Shown here piece after piece: positions 1-5,945 of a stretch of DNA of 9,834 bases. Location of the stretch: positions 1 to 9,834 of the forward strand of contig JAFYLX010000178.1 in assembly GCA_017556895.1 (NCBI GenBank), written 5' to 3'. Source of the DNA: Bacillota bacterium (GTDB lineage: Bacteria; Bacillota_A; Clostridia; Peptostreptococcales; Anaerovoracaceae). Each line of letters begins with the position of its first letter. The stretch's first letter is position 1. The notes under the pieces were generated by a model. That model made no database searches, was not told the DNA's origin, and saw only the letters and a list, made by a program, of their open reading frames with translations. A program made the translations under genes and the position numbers.

Positions 1-21
1 GACTTAATGAGAGCATGATGA

Positions 22-54
22 TTCAAGTTGGCAAAATCTAGCATTTTGCTTGAA
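22..54. repeat. Bulged inverted repeat (hairpin) near the window start
   Basis: TTCAA (22-26) pairs with TTGAA (50-54), and GCAAAAT (31-37) pairs with ATTTTGC (43-49), giving a 12-pair stem with a GTTG bulge on the 5' side and a five-base CTAGC loop. No U-tract follows, so it is not a standard intrinsic terminator. A short open frame entering from the left edge stops at TAG 39-41, inside the loop; it could be the tail of an upstream gene, but twelve codons are too few to tell. Role unknown. Confidence 0.4.
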
Positions 55-85
55 TTATTACATATAATTACATAAGGTATAATTT

Positions 86-122
86 AAAACGGTCTTGAGG
101 TTAAGAAAAGGCCGTTTTTTTG
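86..122 (+). terminator. Intrinsic terminator upstream of the rnf operon
   Basis: AAAACGGTCT (86-95) pairs with AGGCCGTTTT (109-118) over ten pairs including one G-U, with a 13-base loop, and is followed by a run of seven T. It most likely ends a transcript coming from upstream of the window and so insulates the rnf promoter at 164-192. Confidence 0.75.
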
Positions 123-163
123 TTAAATTTCCAACAATTTCAACGATTTGAAGAAATTTTTTA

Positions 164-192
164 TTGGTTTTTGTAAACTTATGTTGTATAAT
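164..192 (+). promoter_or_regulatory. Predicted sigma-A promoter of the rnf operon
   Basis: A perfect -10 hexamer TATAAT lies at 187-192, with a weak -35 TTGGTT at 164-169 and a 17-base spacer. Predicted transcription start is near 199, giving a leader of about 40 bases before rnfC. The promoter sits just after the terminator at 86-122, which fits a new transcription unit. No operator or riboswitch is evident. Confidence 0.6.
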
Positions 193-240
193 GTAATGCG
201 TATGATTATGTATAAAATTTAGAAAGGAAGGTCTCACCAA

Positions 241-1548
241 ATGAGTCAAAAACATTTACAGAGCATCCACGTGAGCCATTACAAGCACACTGCCGGTTGT
301 GCAACAGAAGTAATGCCTATTCCGGATGTTGTAAAAATTTCCATGTCTCAGCATATTGGAGCACCTTGTAAGCCTTTAGTAGCTAAGGGCGACTACGTAA
401 AAGTAGGACAGCTTATCGGTGACACAGATGCATTCGTTAGTGCACCTATCCACTCCAGTGTATCTGGTACAGTAACTGGTCTTGAAGAGCAGAGAAACGC
501 AATGGGCGGTATCGACACTCTAGTAGTTATTGAAACAGACAAGAAACAGGAAATTTGCGAAGGAATTGAAGCACCTAAAGTTGAAGATCTTGCAGGATTC
601 GTTAAGGCGATCAGAGCAAGTGGATTAGTAGGTTTAGGCGGAGCTTCCTTCCCTACACACATTAAGTTTAATCCAAGAAACATCGATGACGTACATACTC
701 TAATCGTTAACGCGGCTGAGTGTGAACCATTCATCACTTCTGACCACAGACTTATGTTAGAAGATGCTGAAGACTTAATTGCTGGCTGTCAGTTAGTAAT
801 GAAGTATATCGGCCTTGATGAAGGTTATATCGGTATCGAAGAAAACAAGATGGATGCTATTGAACACTTAGACAAGTTATTAGCTGCTAAGGGTATCACT
901 AACATCAAGACTTTCAAGCTTCAGGCTAGATATCCAAAGGGCGCAGAAAGAGTTCTTGTTTACGAAATCACTGGAAAGACAATGAACGCTGGTGTATTAC
1001 CTGCTGATCTTGGTATCATTCTTTCCAACGTAACAACAATTGCATTCGTAGGTCAGTACTTCAGAAACGGTATGCCTCTAGTATCCAAGAGAATGACTAT
1101 CGATGGTGATGCAGTAGCAACTCCAAAGAACGTTATTGCTCCACTAGGAACAATGATTAACGATGTTATCTCATTCTGTGATGGTTACAAGCAGGAACCT
1201 AGAAAGATCCTTATGGGTGGACCTATGATGGGTAGAGCAATCTTCTCAGATGAAATGCCAATCGTTAAGAACAACAATGCTATCTTAGCATTCTCCAAGG
1301 AACAGGCTTTAGTTAAGGAAGAAACTGCATGTATCAACTGCGGTAGATGCCACAGCGCTTGTCCGTTCAAGTTAATCCCAACTGCTCTTGCAGATGCTTA
1401 CGACAGAAGAGACGCTGAAGCGTTAAGCAGACTAAAAGTTATGCAGTGTATGGAATGCGGAAGCTGTTCATTCATTTGTCCAGCAAGAAGACCTCTAGGC
1501 TTCATTAATAAGCTTGGTAAGGCTGTAGTAAAGGAGGCTGGATTATAA
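241..1548 (+). CDS. rnfC: RnfC, NADH-binding/FMN and iron-sulfur subunit of the Rnf complex
   Basis: Peripheral cytoplasmic subunit of ferredoxin:NAD+ oxidoreductase (Rnf), where electrons from reduced ferredoxin finally reach NAD+. The 435-residue protein has an N-terminal barrel-sandwich-like region (about 30-100), then the glycine-rich nucleotide/flavin motif GLVGLGGASFPTH (128-140) and NAAECEPF (158-165), both typical of the RnfC/NuoF-like fold. Two [4Fe-4S] motifs close the protein: C364, C367, C370, C374 and C403, C406, C409, C413. Length is near the clostridial norm, without the long repeat-rich C-terminal tail of proteobacterial RnfC. The ATG is preceded by AGGAAGG (225-231), nine bases away. 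It is the first gene of the rnfCDGEAB order characteristic of Clostridia such as Acetobacterium. Its last codons contain the Shine-Dalgarno of rnfD. All its Arg codons are AGA, suggesting strong expression. Confidence 0.96.
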   Translation: MSQKHLQSIHVSHYKHTAGCATEVMPIPDVVKISMSQHIGAPCKPLVAKGDYVKVGQLIGDTDAFVSAPIHSSVSGTVTGLEEQRNAMGGIDTLVVIETDKKQEICEGIEAPKVEDLAGFVKAIRASGLVGLGGASFPTHIKFNPRNIDDVHTLIVNAAECEPFITSDHRLMLEDAEDLIAGCQLVMKYIGLDEGYIGIEENKMDAIEHLDKLLAAKGITNIKTFKLQARYPKGAERVLVYEITGKTMNAGVLPADLGIILSNVTTIAFVGQYFRNGMPLVSKRMTIDGDAVATPKNVIAPLGTMINDVISFCDGYKQEPRKILMGGPMMGRAIFSDEMPIVKNNNAILAFSKEQALVKEETACINCGRCHSACPFKLIPTALADAYDRRDAEALSRLKVMQCMECGSCSFICPARRPLGFINKLGKAVVKEAGL

Positions 1549-1549
1549 T

Positions 1550-2515
1550 ATGGAAAAGAAGACATATAGCAATTTAGTAGTATCCTCAGCACCACATATC
1601 GTGTCTCCTGTTGATACTTCCAAGATCATGGCTATGGTAATCATGGCTTTATTACCATCCCTATTAGTTTCTGTATACGTATTCGGTTTCAGAGTAATCA
1701 CTCTAACTGCTGTTTGCGTACTTTCTGCAGTAGGCTTCGAATGGGCATGGAACAAGTTAAACCACAAGACTCAGACTATCTGTGATGGTTCTGCTGCTCT
1801 TACTGGTCTATTAATCGCAATGAACTGTCCTTCCGGACTTCCTTACTGGATTGCAATTCTTGGTTCCTTCGTGGCAATCATCATTGTAAAACAGTTATAT
1901 GGTGGTCTTGGTAAGAACATTGTAAACCCTGCTATTACAGCAAGAATCGTTATGTTCATTTCTTTCGCAACAGAAATGACTACATGGCCTCTTCCTAGAA
2001 TGGCAGCAGATACAGCTTCCACAGCTACTCCACTTGGAATCTTAGCTGAAGGTGGCGCTGAACTTCCATCCAACATGAACTTATTCTTAGGTTTCGTTGG
2101 TGGTTCCATGGGTGAAGTTTCTGCTATCGCATTACTTCTTGGTGGCTTATTCCTAATCTGGAAGAAAGTTATCAGCCCAATCATTCCGTTCACATTCATC
2201 GGTACTGTATTCGTATTCGCATTCGTTTACTATGCTGTAACTGGTACAGGCGATGCATTTGAAATGGCTGTATTCCACGTTCTTGCTGGTGGTGTAATGC
2301 TTGGTGCGTTCTTCATGGCTACTGACTATGTAACAAGCCCATTACTTCCAACTGGTAAGATTATCTTCGGTGTTGGCTGCGGTGTAATCACAATGCTTAT
2401 TAGAATTTTCGGTTCTTACCCAGAAGGCGTATCCTTCTCAATTCTAATCATGAACTGCTTAACACCACTTATCAATGACTTCTGTCAGAAGAGAATGTAT
2501 GGAGGTGCAAAATAA
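1550..2515 (+). CDS. rnfD: RnfD, membrane flavoprotein subunit of the Rnf complex
   Basis: Integral membrane subunit of Rnf, related to NqrB, thought to pass electrons between RnfG and RnfC and to take part in ion translocation. The 321-residue protein is very hydrophobic, with roughly nine or ten membrane segments. It carries the conserved GGLGKNIVNPA stretch (118-128). The probable covalent FMN site is DTASTAT (154-160), with T160 as acceptor threonine; it fits the DxxS-x-AT flavinylation pattern, but the usual Gly of SGAT is Thr158. ATG 1550 lies one base after the rnfC stop, and AAGGAGG (1531-1537) inside rnfC provides the ribosome site, so the two genes are probably translationally coupled. 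The C-terminus GGAK is encoded by the Shine-Dalgarno of rnfG. An ApbE-type flavin transferase would be needed and is not in this window. Confidence 0.95.
   Translation: MEKKTYSNLVVSSAPHIVSPVDTSKIMAMVIMALLPSLLVSVYVFGFRVITLTAVCVLSAVGFEWAWNKLNHKTQTICDGSAALTGLLIAMNCPSGLPYWIAILGSFVAIIIVKQLYGGLGKNIVNPAITARIVMFISFATEMTTWPLPRMAADTASTATPLGILAEGGAELPSNMNLFLGFVGGSMGEVSAIALLLGGLFLIWKKVISPIIPFTFIGTVFVFAFVYYAVTGTGDAFEMAVFHVLAGGVMLGAFFMATDYVTSPLLPTGKIIFGVGCGVITMLIRIFGSYPEGVSFSILIMNCLTPLINDFCQKRMYGGAK
2501..2507 (+). promoter_or_regulatory. Ribosome binding site fixing the rnfG start
   Basis: GGAGGTG lies nine bases before ATG 2517. A longer in-frame start at ATG 2475 lies inside rnfD and has no Shine-Dalgarno. 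The site is inside the last codons of rnfD, so rnfG translation is probably coupled to it. Confidence 0.8.
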
Positions 2516-2516
2516 A

Positions 2517-3086
2517 ATGAATAACAACACATTTAAAGAATATATTGCACCAGTAGTTGTATTAGTTACAATCTGCTTAGTTGTAACAGGCATCTTAGCA
2601 TTTGTAAACTCAATTACTTCTCCTATCATTGAAGAAAACGCTATTAAGACAGCTAACGAAGCAAGAGCTGAACTTCTTCCTGCTGCAGACTCCTTCACTG
2701 CTTATGATGGTGATTTAGCTGTAGTTACAGATGGTCAGGTATTCGTTACTGAATGTTATATCGCTGACAACGGTTCCGGTATGGTTGTTACTGTTAAGAC
2801 TAAGTCCTTCGGCGGTCTATTAACAGAAATGATCGGTCTTGACAATACTGGTGCTATCACAGGCGTTAAGGTTACTGCTCACGGCGATACACCGGGTCTA
2901 GGTACTAAGGCACACGATGCTGCTTACCTAACTCAGTATGTTGGCTTAACAGAAGCTACAGACGTAACTGCTAAGGGAGATGCAAACGTAACACACGTAT
3001 CCGGTGCTACAATTTCCTCCAACGCAGTACACGCTGGTGTTTATGCAGCTCTACAGCAGCAGGCAATTGTAGGAGGTGCTAAATAA
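2517..3086 (+). CDS. rnfG: RnfG, membrane-anchored covalent-FMN subunit of the Rnf complex
   Basis: RnfG carries a covalently bound FMN in an extracytoplasmic domain held by one N-terminal helix, and relays electrons within Rnf. The 189-residue protein has a single hydrophobic segment (about 10-32) followed by an FMN-binding domain. Family landmarks are TPGLG (125-129) and VSGATISS (161-168), with T165 as the flavinylation threonine. In the usual DxxSGAT signature the first position is Asp; here it is T159, a small deviation. I chose ATG 2517, not the upstream in-frame ATG 2475, because GGAGGTG (2501-2507) sits nine bases before it and the protein then starts right at the membrane anchor, as in the family. 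The stop overlaps the rnfE start by one base (TAATG). The C-terminal GGAK is encoded by the rnfE ribosome site. Confidence 0.94.
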   Translation: MNNNTFKEYIAPVVVLVTICLVVTGILAFVNSITSPIIEENAIKTANEARAELLPAADSFTAYDGDLAVVTDGQVFVTECYIADNGSGMVVTVKTKSFGGLLTEMIGLDNTGAITGVKVTAHGDTPGLGTKAHDAAYLTQYVGLTEATDVTAKGDANVTHVSGATISSNAVHAGVYAALQQQAIVGGAK

Positions 3087-3784
3087 TGGAAAAGAAAGTT
3101 AGTAAATTAGCTATCCTTACAAAGGGTATTATCAAAGAAAACCCTGTACTAGTATTATTATTAGGTACTTGTCCTACACTAGCTACAACAAGCTCCGCTT
3201 TAAACGGTCTTGGTATGGGTGTTTCTGCTACAGCAGTATTAATCTGCTCAAACATCGTAATTTCATTACTTGCGAAGTTCATCCCAGATAAAGTAAGAAT
3301 CCCTTGCTATATCGTAGTAATCGCAGGTTTCGTAACTGTAGTACAGTTCGTACTTCAGGCATTCGTTCCAGCTTTATACGCATCACTTGGTCTATTTATT
3401 CCACTGATCGTAGTAAACTGTATCATCCTAGGTAGAGCCGAAATGTTCGCTTCCAAGAACAACGCTTTTGACTCTGCTCTTGACGGTATTGGTATGGGTC
3501 TTGGTTTCACATTAGCATTAGGTTTAATGGGTGCTATTAGAGAAATCATTGGTGCTGGTACAATCTTCGGCGTTGCACTTCCTTGGTTAAGTGCTCACCC
3601 AATTTTAGTTATCGCATTAGCTCCTGGTGGCTTCTTCGTATATGCTTGCCTAATCGCTGCTGTTAACTACTTTACTGATGGTAAGGGCGTTAAGGGTTCC
3701 TTCGGTTGTAAGGGTTGTGCTATGGCATCTATCTGTCAGCAGGAAAAATGCATTGCAGAATTAGAGAAAGGAGTTGAAGCATAA
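3086..3784 (+). CDS. rnfE: RnfE, integral membrane subunit of the Rnf complex
   Basis: RnfE pairs with RnfA to form the membrane core of Rnf; the two are homologous, oppositely oriented six-helix proteins that share a [2Fe-2S] cluster in the membrane centre. The 232-residue protein is hydrophobic, with about six helices. The conserved cysteines are C29 in LLGTCPTLA and C112 in VVNCIILGRAE, the latter motif diagnostic of the RnfE/NqrD family. The last ~30 residues form a soluble tail with four cysteines (C208, C211, C217, C222; pattern CxxC-x5-C-x4-C) that could bind a metal or cluster; its function is unknown to me. ATG 3086 shares one base with the rnfG stop, and AGGAGGTG (3071-3078) lies seven bases upstream. 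Its first codons repeat the ATGGAAAAGAA start of rnfD. Confidence 0.95.
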   Translation: MEKKVSKLAILTKGIIKENPVLVLLLGTCPTLATTSSALNGLGMGVSATAVLICSNIVISLLAKFIPDKVRIPCYIVVIAGFVTVVQFVLQAFVPALYASLGLFIPLIVVNCIILGRAEMFASKNNAFDSALDGIGMGLGFTLALGLMGAIREIIGAGTIFGVALPWLSAHPILVIALAPGGFFVYACLIAAVNYFTDGKGVKGSFGCKGCAMASICQQEKCIAELEKGVEA

Positions 3785-4356
3785 TGGAATTCGGTACTAT
3801 CTTAGTAGGTATTATTTTAGTAAACAACTATGTTTTAGCTCAGTTCTTGGGTATTTGTCCATTCCTAGGTGTATCTAAGAAATTAGACTCCGCTGTAGGT
3901 ATGGGTGTTGCGGTTATCTTCGTAATGGTCCTTGCTACTGCTGCTACATGGCCAGTAATGCAGGTATTAAATAGCTTAAATATCGGCTACTTACAGACAA
4001 TCGCGTTTATCCTAATCATCGCTGCTTTAGTACAGTTCGTAGAAATGGCATTGAAGAAATTTATCCCATCTCTACACAAGTCCTTAGGGGTATACTTACC
4101 ACTAATCACAACTAACTGTGCTGTTCTTGGTGTATGTATCTCCAACATCGATGAAGGATACTCTTACATTGAAGCATTAGTTAACTCCGCTGGTGCTGGT
4201 ATCGGTTTCTTACTTGCAATGATTATCTTCTCTGGTATGAGAGGTAAGCTTGAAGGTAACGTTTCCGTTCCTAAGTGCTTCCAGGGAGTTCCTATCACAT
4301 TAGTTACAGCTGCGTTCTTATCCCTTGCTTTCATGGGATTCGGCGGTTTAGTATAA
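3784..4356 (+). CDS. rnfA: RnfA, integral membrane subunit of the Rnf complex
   Basis: RnfA is the partner of RnfE in the membrane core that carries the [2Fe-2S] cluster and couples electron flow to ion export. The 190-residue protein has the usual length and about six helices. Conserved features are NNYVLAQFLGICPFLGVS (14-31) with C25, and TTNCAVLGVC (109-118) with C112, the family's cluster cysteines; C118 is an additional one. The ATG overlaps the rnfE stop by one base (TAATG), and AAAGGAG (3767-3773) lies ten bases upstream, within rnfE. Codon use matches the other rnf genes. Confidence 0.96.
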   Translation: MEFGTILVGIILVNNYVLAQFLGICPFLGVSKKLDSAVGMGVAVIFVMVLATAATWPVMQVLNSLNIGYLQTIAFILIIAALVQFVEMALKKFIPSLHKSLGVYLPLITTNCAVLGVCISNIDEGYSYIEALVNSAGAGIGFLLAMIIFSGMRGKLEGNVSVPKCFQGVPITLVTAAFLSLAFMGFGGLV

Positions 4357-4374
4357 GGATAAGGAGGTAATGAA

Positions 4375-5208
4375 ATGAGTGCAATTTTAACTCCAGTACT
4401 TTTAGTTGCTGCTATCGGTTTCGTTCTAGCTGTTATCCTTACAATCGCATCTAAGGTATTCTTCGTACCAGTTGACGAAACAGTTGCTAACTTAAGAGCA
4501 GAACTTCCAGGCGCTAACTGTGGTGCTTGTGGCTTCGCTGGTTGTGATGACTACGCATCTGCTTTAGCTGCTGACCCATCCATCGGCGCTTCCAAGTGTC
4601 CTGTTGGTGGTGCAGACTGTGCTGCTAAGTTAGCTGCAATCTTAGGCGTTGACGCTGGCTCTGCAGAACCAAATGTTGCAGTAGTTATGTGTAACGGCAA
4701 TAAGGAAGCTGCTAAGACAATTATGGAATATCAGGGATTAAGCACTTGTAAGGCTGCTAAGCAGTTATTCGGTGGTCTTAATGCTTGTACACACGGCTGT
4801 CTAGGACTTGGTGACTGTGAAGCTGCTTGTCCTTACGGCGCTATCAAGGTTTGCAACGGCGTTGCTGTTGTAGACAGAGAAGCTTGCGTTGGTTGCGGAA
4901 TCTGTGCTAAGCAGTGTCCAAACAGCGTAATCAGAATCGCTCCTGCAAAGAACAAGGTTATCGTTCAGTGTAACTCCAAGGATGCAGGCGCTAAGACAAG
5001 AAAAGCTTGCTCAAACGGATGTATCGCATGTAAGAAGTGCGAAAAGGTTTGTAAGTTTGAAGCTATCAAGGTTGAAGATAATCATGCAATGATCGACCCT
5101 GAAAAGTGTAAGAACTGCGGACTTTGCGCTAAGGAATGTCCAACAGGCGCTATCATCAATATGAGAGCAAAGAGAAAACCGGCTGCTCCTGCTAACGCAG
5201 AAGCATAA
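4375..5208 (+). CDS. rnfB: RnfB, polyferredoxin subunit of the Rnf complex
   Basis: RnfB is the entry point for electrons from reduced ferredoxin. The 277-residue protein has one N-terminal membrane helix (about 4-28), then a Fe-S domain with C49, C52, C57 and C75. Next come CTHGCLGLGDCEAAC (C138, C142, C148, C152), CVGCGICAKQC (C171, C174, C177, C181), CIACKKCEKVC (C216, C219, C222, C226) and CKNCGLCAKEC (C245, C248, C251, C255), plus C199 and C212. This matches the cysteine-rich clostridial RnfB type, longer than the proteobacterial form, and probably binds about six clusters. The tail ends in a short Lys/Ala/Pro-rich segment. AAGGAGGT (4361-4368) is six bases before the ATG. RnfB is last in the operon and is followed by a strong terminator. 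Confidence 0.96.
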   Translation: MSAILTPVLLVAAIGFVLAVILTIASKVFFVPVDETVANLRAELPGANCGACGFAGCDDYASALAADPSIGASKCPVGGADCAAKLAAILGVDAGSAEPNVAVVMCNGNKEAAKTIMEYQGLSTCKAAKQLFGGLNACTHGCLGLGDCEAACPYGAIKVCNGVAVVDREACVGCGICAKQCPNSVIRIAPAKNKVIVQCNSKDAGAKTRKACSNGCIACKKCEKVCKFEAIKVEDNHAMIDPEKCKNCGLCAKECPTGAIINMRAKRKPAAPANAEA

Positions 5209-5235
5209 AGACTAGCTCTTTCTAAAAAACATATG

Positions 5236-5261
5236 AGGCTCCCTTTACGGGAGCCTTTTTT
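5236..5261 (+). terminator. Intrinsic terminator of the rnf operon
   Basis: AGGCTCCC (5236-5243) and GGGAGCCT (5249-5256) form a perfect eight-pair stem with a five-base loop, followed by a T-run to 5261. It lies about 30 bases after the rnfB stop and separates the rnf transcript from the next gene. Confidence 0.92.
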
Positions 5262-5275
5262 ATTACCTGTTTTAT

Positions 5276-5304
5276 TTGACTATCATATATAAGTATGACA
5301 TAAT
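5276..5304 (+). promoter_or_regulatory. Predicted sigma-A promoter of the LRR/InlB-repeat gene
   Basis: TTGACT (5276-5281) and CATAAT (5299-5304) are each one mismatch from the consensus hexamers and are spaced by 17 bases. The predicted start near 5311 gives a leader of about 35 bases. It lies just after the rnf terminator, so the gene is probably expressed on its own. Confidence 0.7.
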
Positions 5305-5345
5305 AATGGTGATTGCTATTAGAAGGATAAATTTTGGAGGATATT

Positions 5346-5768
5346 ATGACAGATACAAAGAGAGAAGTATTACATATGCAGGATTCTAATCTTGCAAAAT
5401 TAAATGTTTCTAGGGGTGAAAACCTTGCTGAAATTTACGTTCAGAACAACAATATTACAGAACTTGACCTTACAGCCAATTTAAAACTAGAAGTTCTAGA
5501 CTGTACAGGAAATCCTATTAAGAAGTTTAAGGCCTGTGTTCCGGGTAGCAATGGAATGTTCTTGATTGAACTTGGTGCTGTTAAAGGCGGTACAATAGGC
5601 GTTAAATATGGCCCAGGATACCAGACATACATCGCAACACCAGACGAAGGATATGAATTCGCATACTGGGTTAATGAACTTGGAGATATGGCATCAAACA
5701 AACCTGTATTCGAAGATGCATATGGCACTGCAAGACTATTAATCGCATGGTTTAGAAAAGCGAGATAG
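5346..5768 (+). CDS. Small leucine-rich-repeat protein with a C-terminal InlB B-repeat-like module, function unknown
   Basis: The protein has 140 residues. Residues 9-61 read as two to three short leucine-rich repeats of the internalin/BspA type (for example NNNITELDL at 34-42 and LEVLDCTGNPIKKF at 48-61). Residues 77-136 resemble the divergent InlB B-repeat (Flg_new-like) module: a GG turn at 81-82, a YGPGYQTYIATPDEGYEF run (88-105), then W108 and the closing LLIAWF (131-136). Such modules normally occur in long secreted surface proteins, but here there is no signal peptide, membrane segment or sorting signal, so a cytoplasmic location is inferred. ATG 5346 is preceded by GGAGG (5336-5340); an in-frame TTG at 5334 overlaps that site and is rejected. 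The gene has its own promoter and lies between the rnf and atp operons. It could be a small binding protein or a remnant of a larger protein; I do not know its role. Confidence 0.85.
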   Translation: MTDTKREVLHMQDSNLAKLNVSRGENLAEIYVQNNNITELDLTANLKLEVLDCTGNPIKKFKACVPGSNGMFLIELGAVKGGTIGVKYGPGYQTYIATPDEGYEFAYWVNELGDMASNKPVFEDAYGTARLLIAWFRKAR

Positions 5769-5784
5769 TAACTGCGTTGATATT

Positions 5785-5810
5785 ATGCAAAAAAATTTAC
5801 TGTTTTGCAT
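5785..5810. repeat. A/T-rich hairpin after the LRR gene
   Basis: ATGCAAAA (5785-5792) and TTTTGCAT (5803-5810) pair perfectly around a ten-base loop. There is no T-run on the 3' side, so it is at best a weak transcript end for the LRR gene. It ends just upstream of the predicted atp -35 box at 5812 and could equally be an operator-like palindrome. Confidence 0.4.
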
Positions 5811-5811
5811 G

Positions 5812-5839
5812 TTGAATTTAAAAAAAACAAGAGTATAAT
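5812..5839 (+). promoter_or_regulatory. Predicted sigma-A promoter of the ATP synthase operon
   Basis: TTGAAT (5812-5817) and a perfect TATAAT (5834-5839) are spaced by 16 bases. The predicted start is near 5846, giving a leader of about 100 bases before atpB that contains a terminator-like hairpin (5874-5913). I see no better promoter between that hairpin and atpB. Confidence 0.6.
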
Positions 5840-5864
5840 AGGAAATGAAAAAGGAAAATTAATA

Positions 5865-5915
5865 ATGACTATAAAAAAACTGCCGCGCGAATATCACTCG
5901 ACGGTAGTTTTTTAA
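5865..5915 (+). CDS. Possible 16-residue leader peptide in front of atpB
   Basis: An ATG at 5865 opens a frame encoding MTIKKLPREYHSTVVF and ends at TAA 5913-5915. A modest ribosome site, AAGGA (5851-5855), lies nine bases upstream. The frame spans the whole terminator-like hairpin (5874-5913) and stops at its end, so translation would unfold the hairpin. That arrangement suits attenuation control, but a frame this short can arise by chance and no run of regulatory codons is seen. Treat as a hypothesis. Confidence 0.25.
   Translation: MTIKKLPREYHSTVVF
5874..5913 (+). terminator. Terminator-like hairpin in the atp leader (terminator or attenuator)
   Basis: AAAAAACTGCCG (5874-5885) pairs with CGGTAGTTTTTT (5902-5913) over twelve pairs including one G-U, with a 16-base loop; the six T of the 3' arm form the U-tract. 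It may end the LRR gene transcript. Because the best atp promoter (5812-5839) lies upstream of it, it could also control read-through into atpB. With A-runs and T-runs on both sides it could work in either direction. Confidence 0.7.
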
Positions 5916-5927
5916 ATTATACAAAAG

Positions 5928-5934
5928 AAGGAGG
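5928..5934 (+). promoter_or_regulatory. Ribosome binding site fixing the atpB start
   Basis: AAGGAGG lies eleven bases before ATG 5946. An in-frame GTG at 5934 overlaps this site and therefore cannot be the start. Confidence 0.75.
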
Positions 5935-5945
5935 TGGCGATTTTC

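Noticed and set aside
63..83. Two TATAAT-like boxes (63-68, 78-83) just before the hairpin at 86-118
   Set aside because: No convincing -35 elements, and transcripts would run straight into the terminator; chance matches in A/T-rich DNA are more likely than a small RNA.
58..255. 65-residue minus-strand open frame across the rnf leader
   Set aside because: It covers the terminator and promoter of rnf, has no plausible ribosome site or recognisable domain, and is explained by the A/T-rich leader.
393..737. 114-residue minus-strand open frame inside rnfC
   Set aside because: It is antisense to a clearly coding, conserved part of RnfC, with no family resemblance; a shadow frame.
1843..2199. 118-residue minus-strand open frame inside rnfD
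   Set aside because: Antisense to conserved RnfD membrane segments, without own signals; a shadow frame.
4375..5208. Unusual CxxxC-x5-CxxxC motif in RnfB
   Set aside because: The GCLGxGxC arrangement is standard in RnfB proteins of Clostridia and is not novel.
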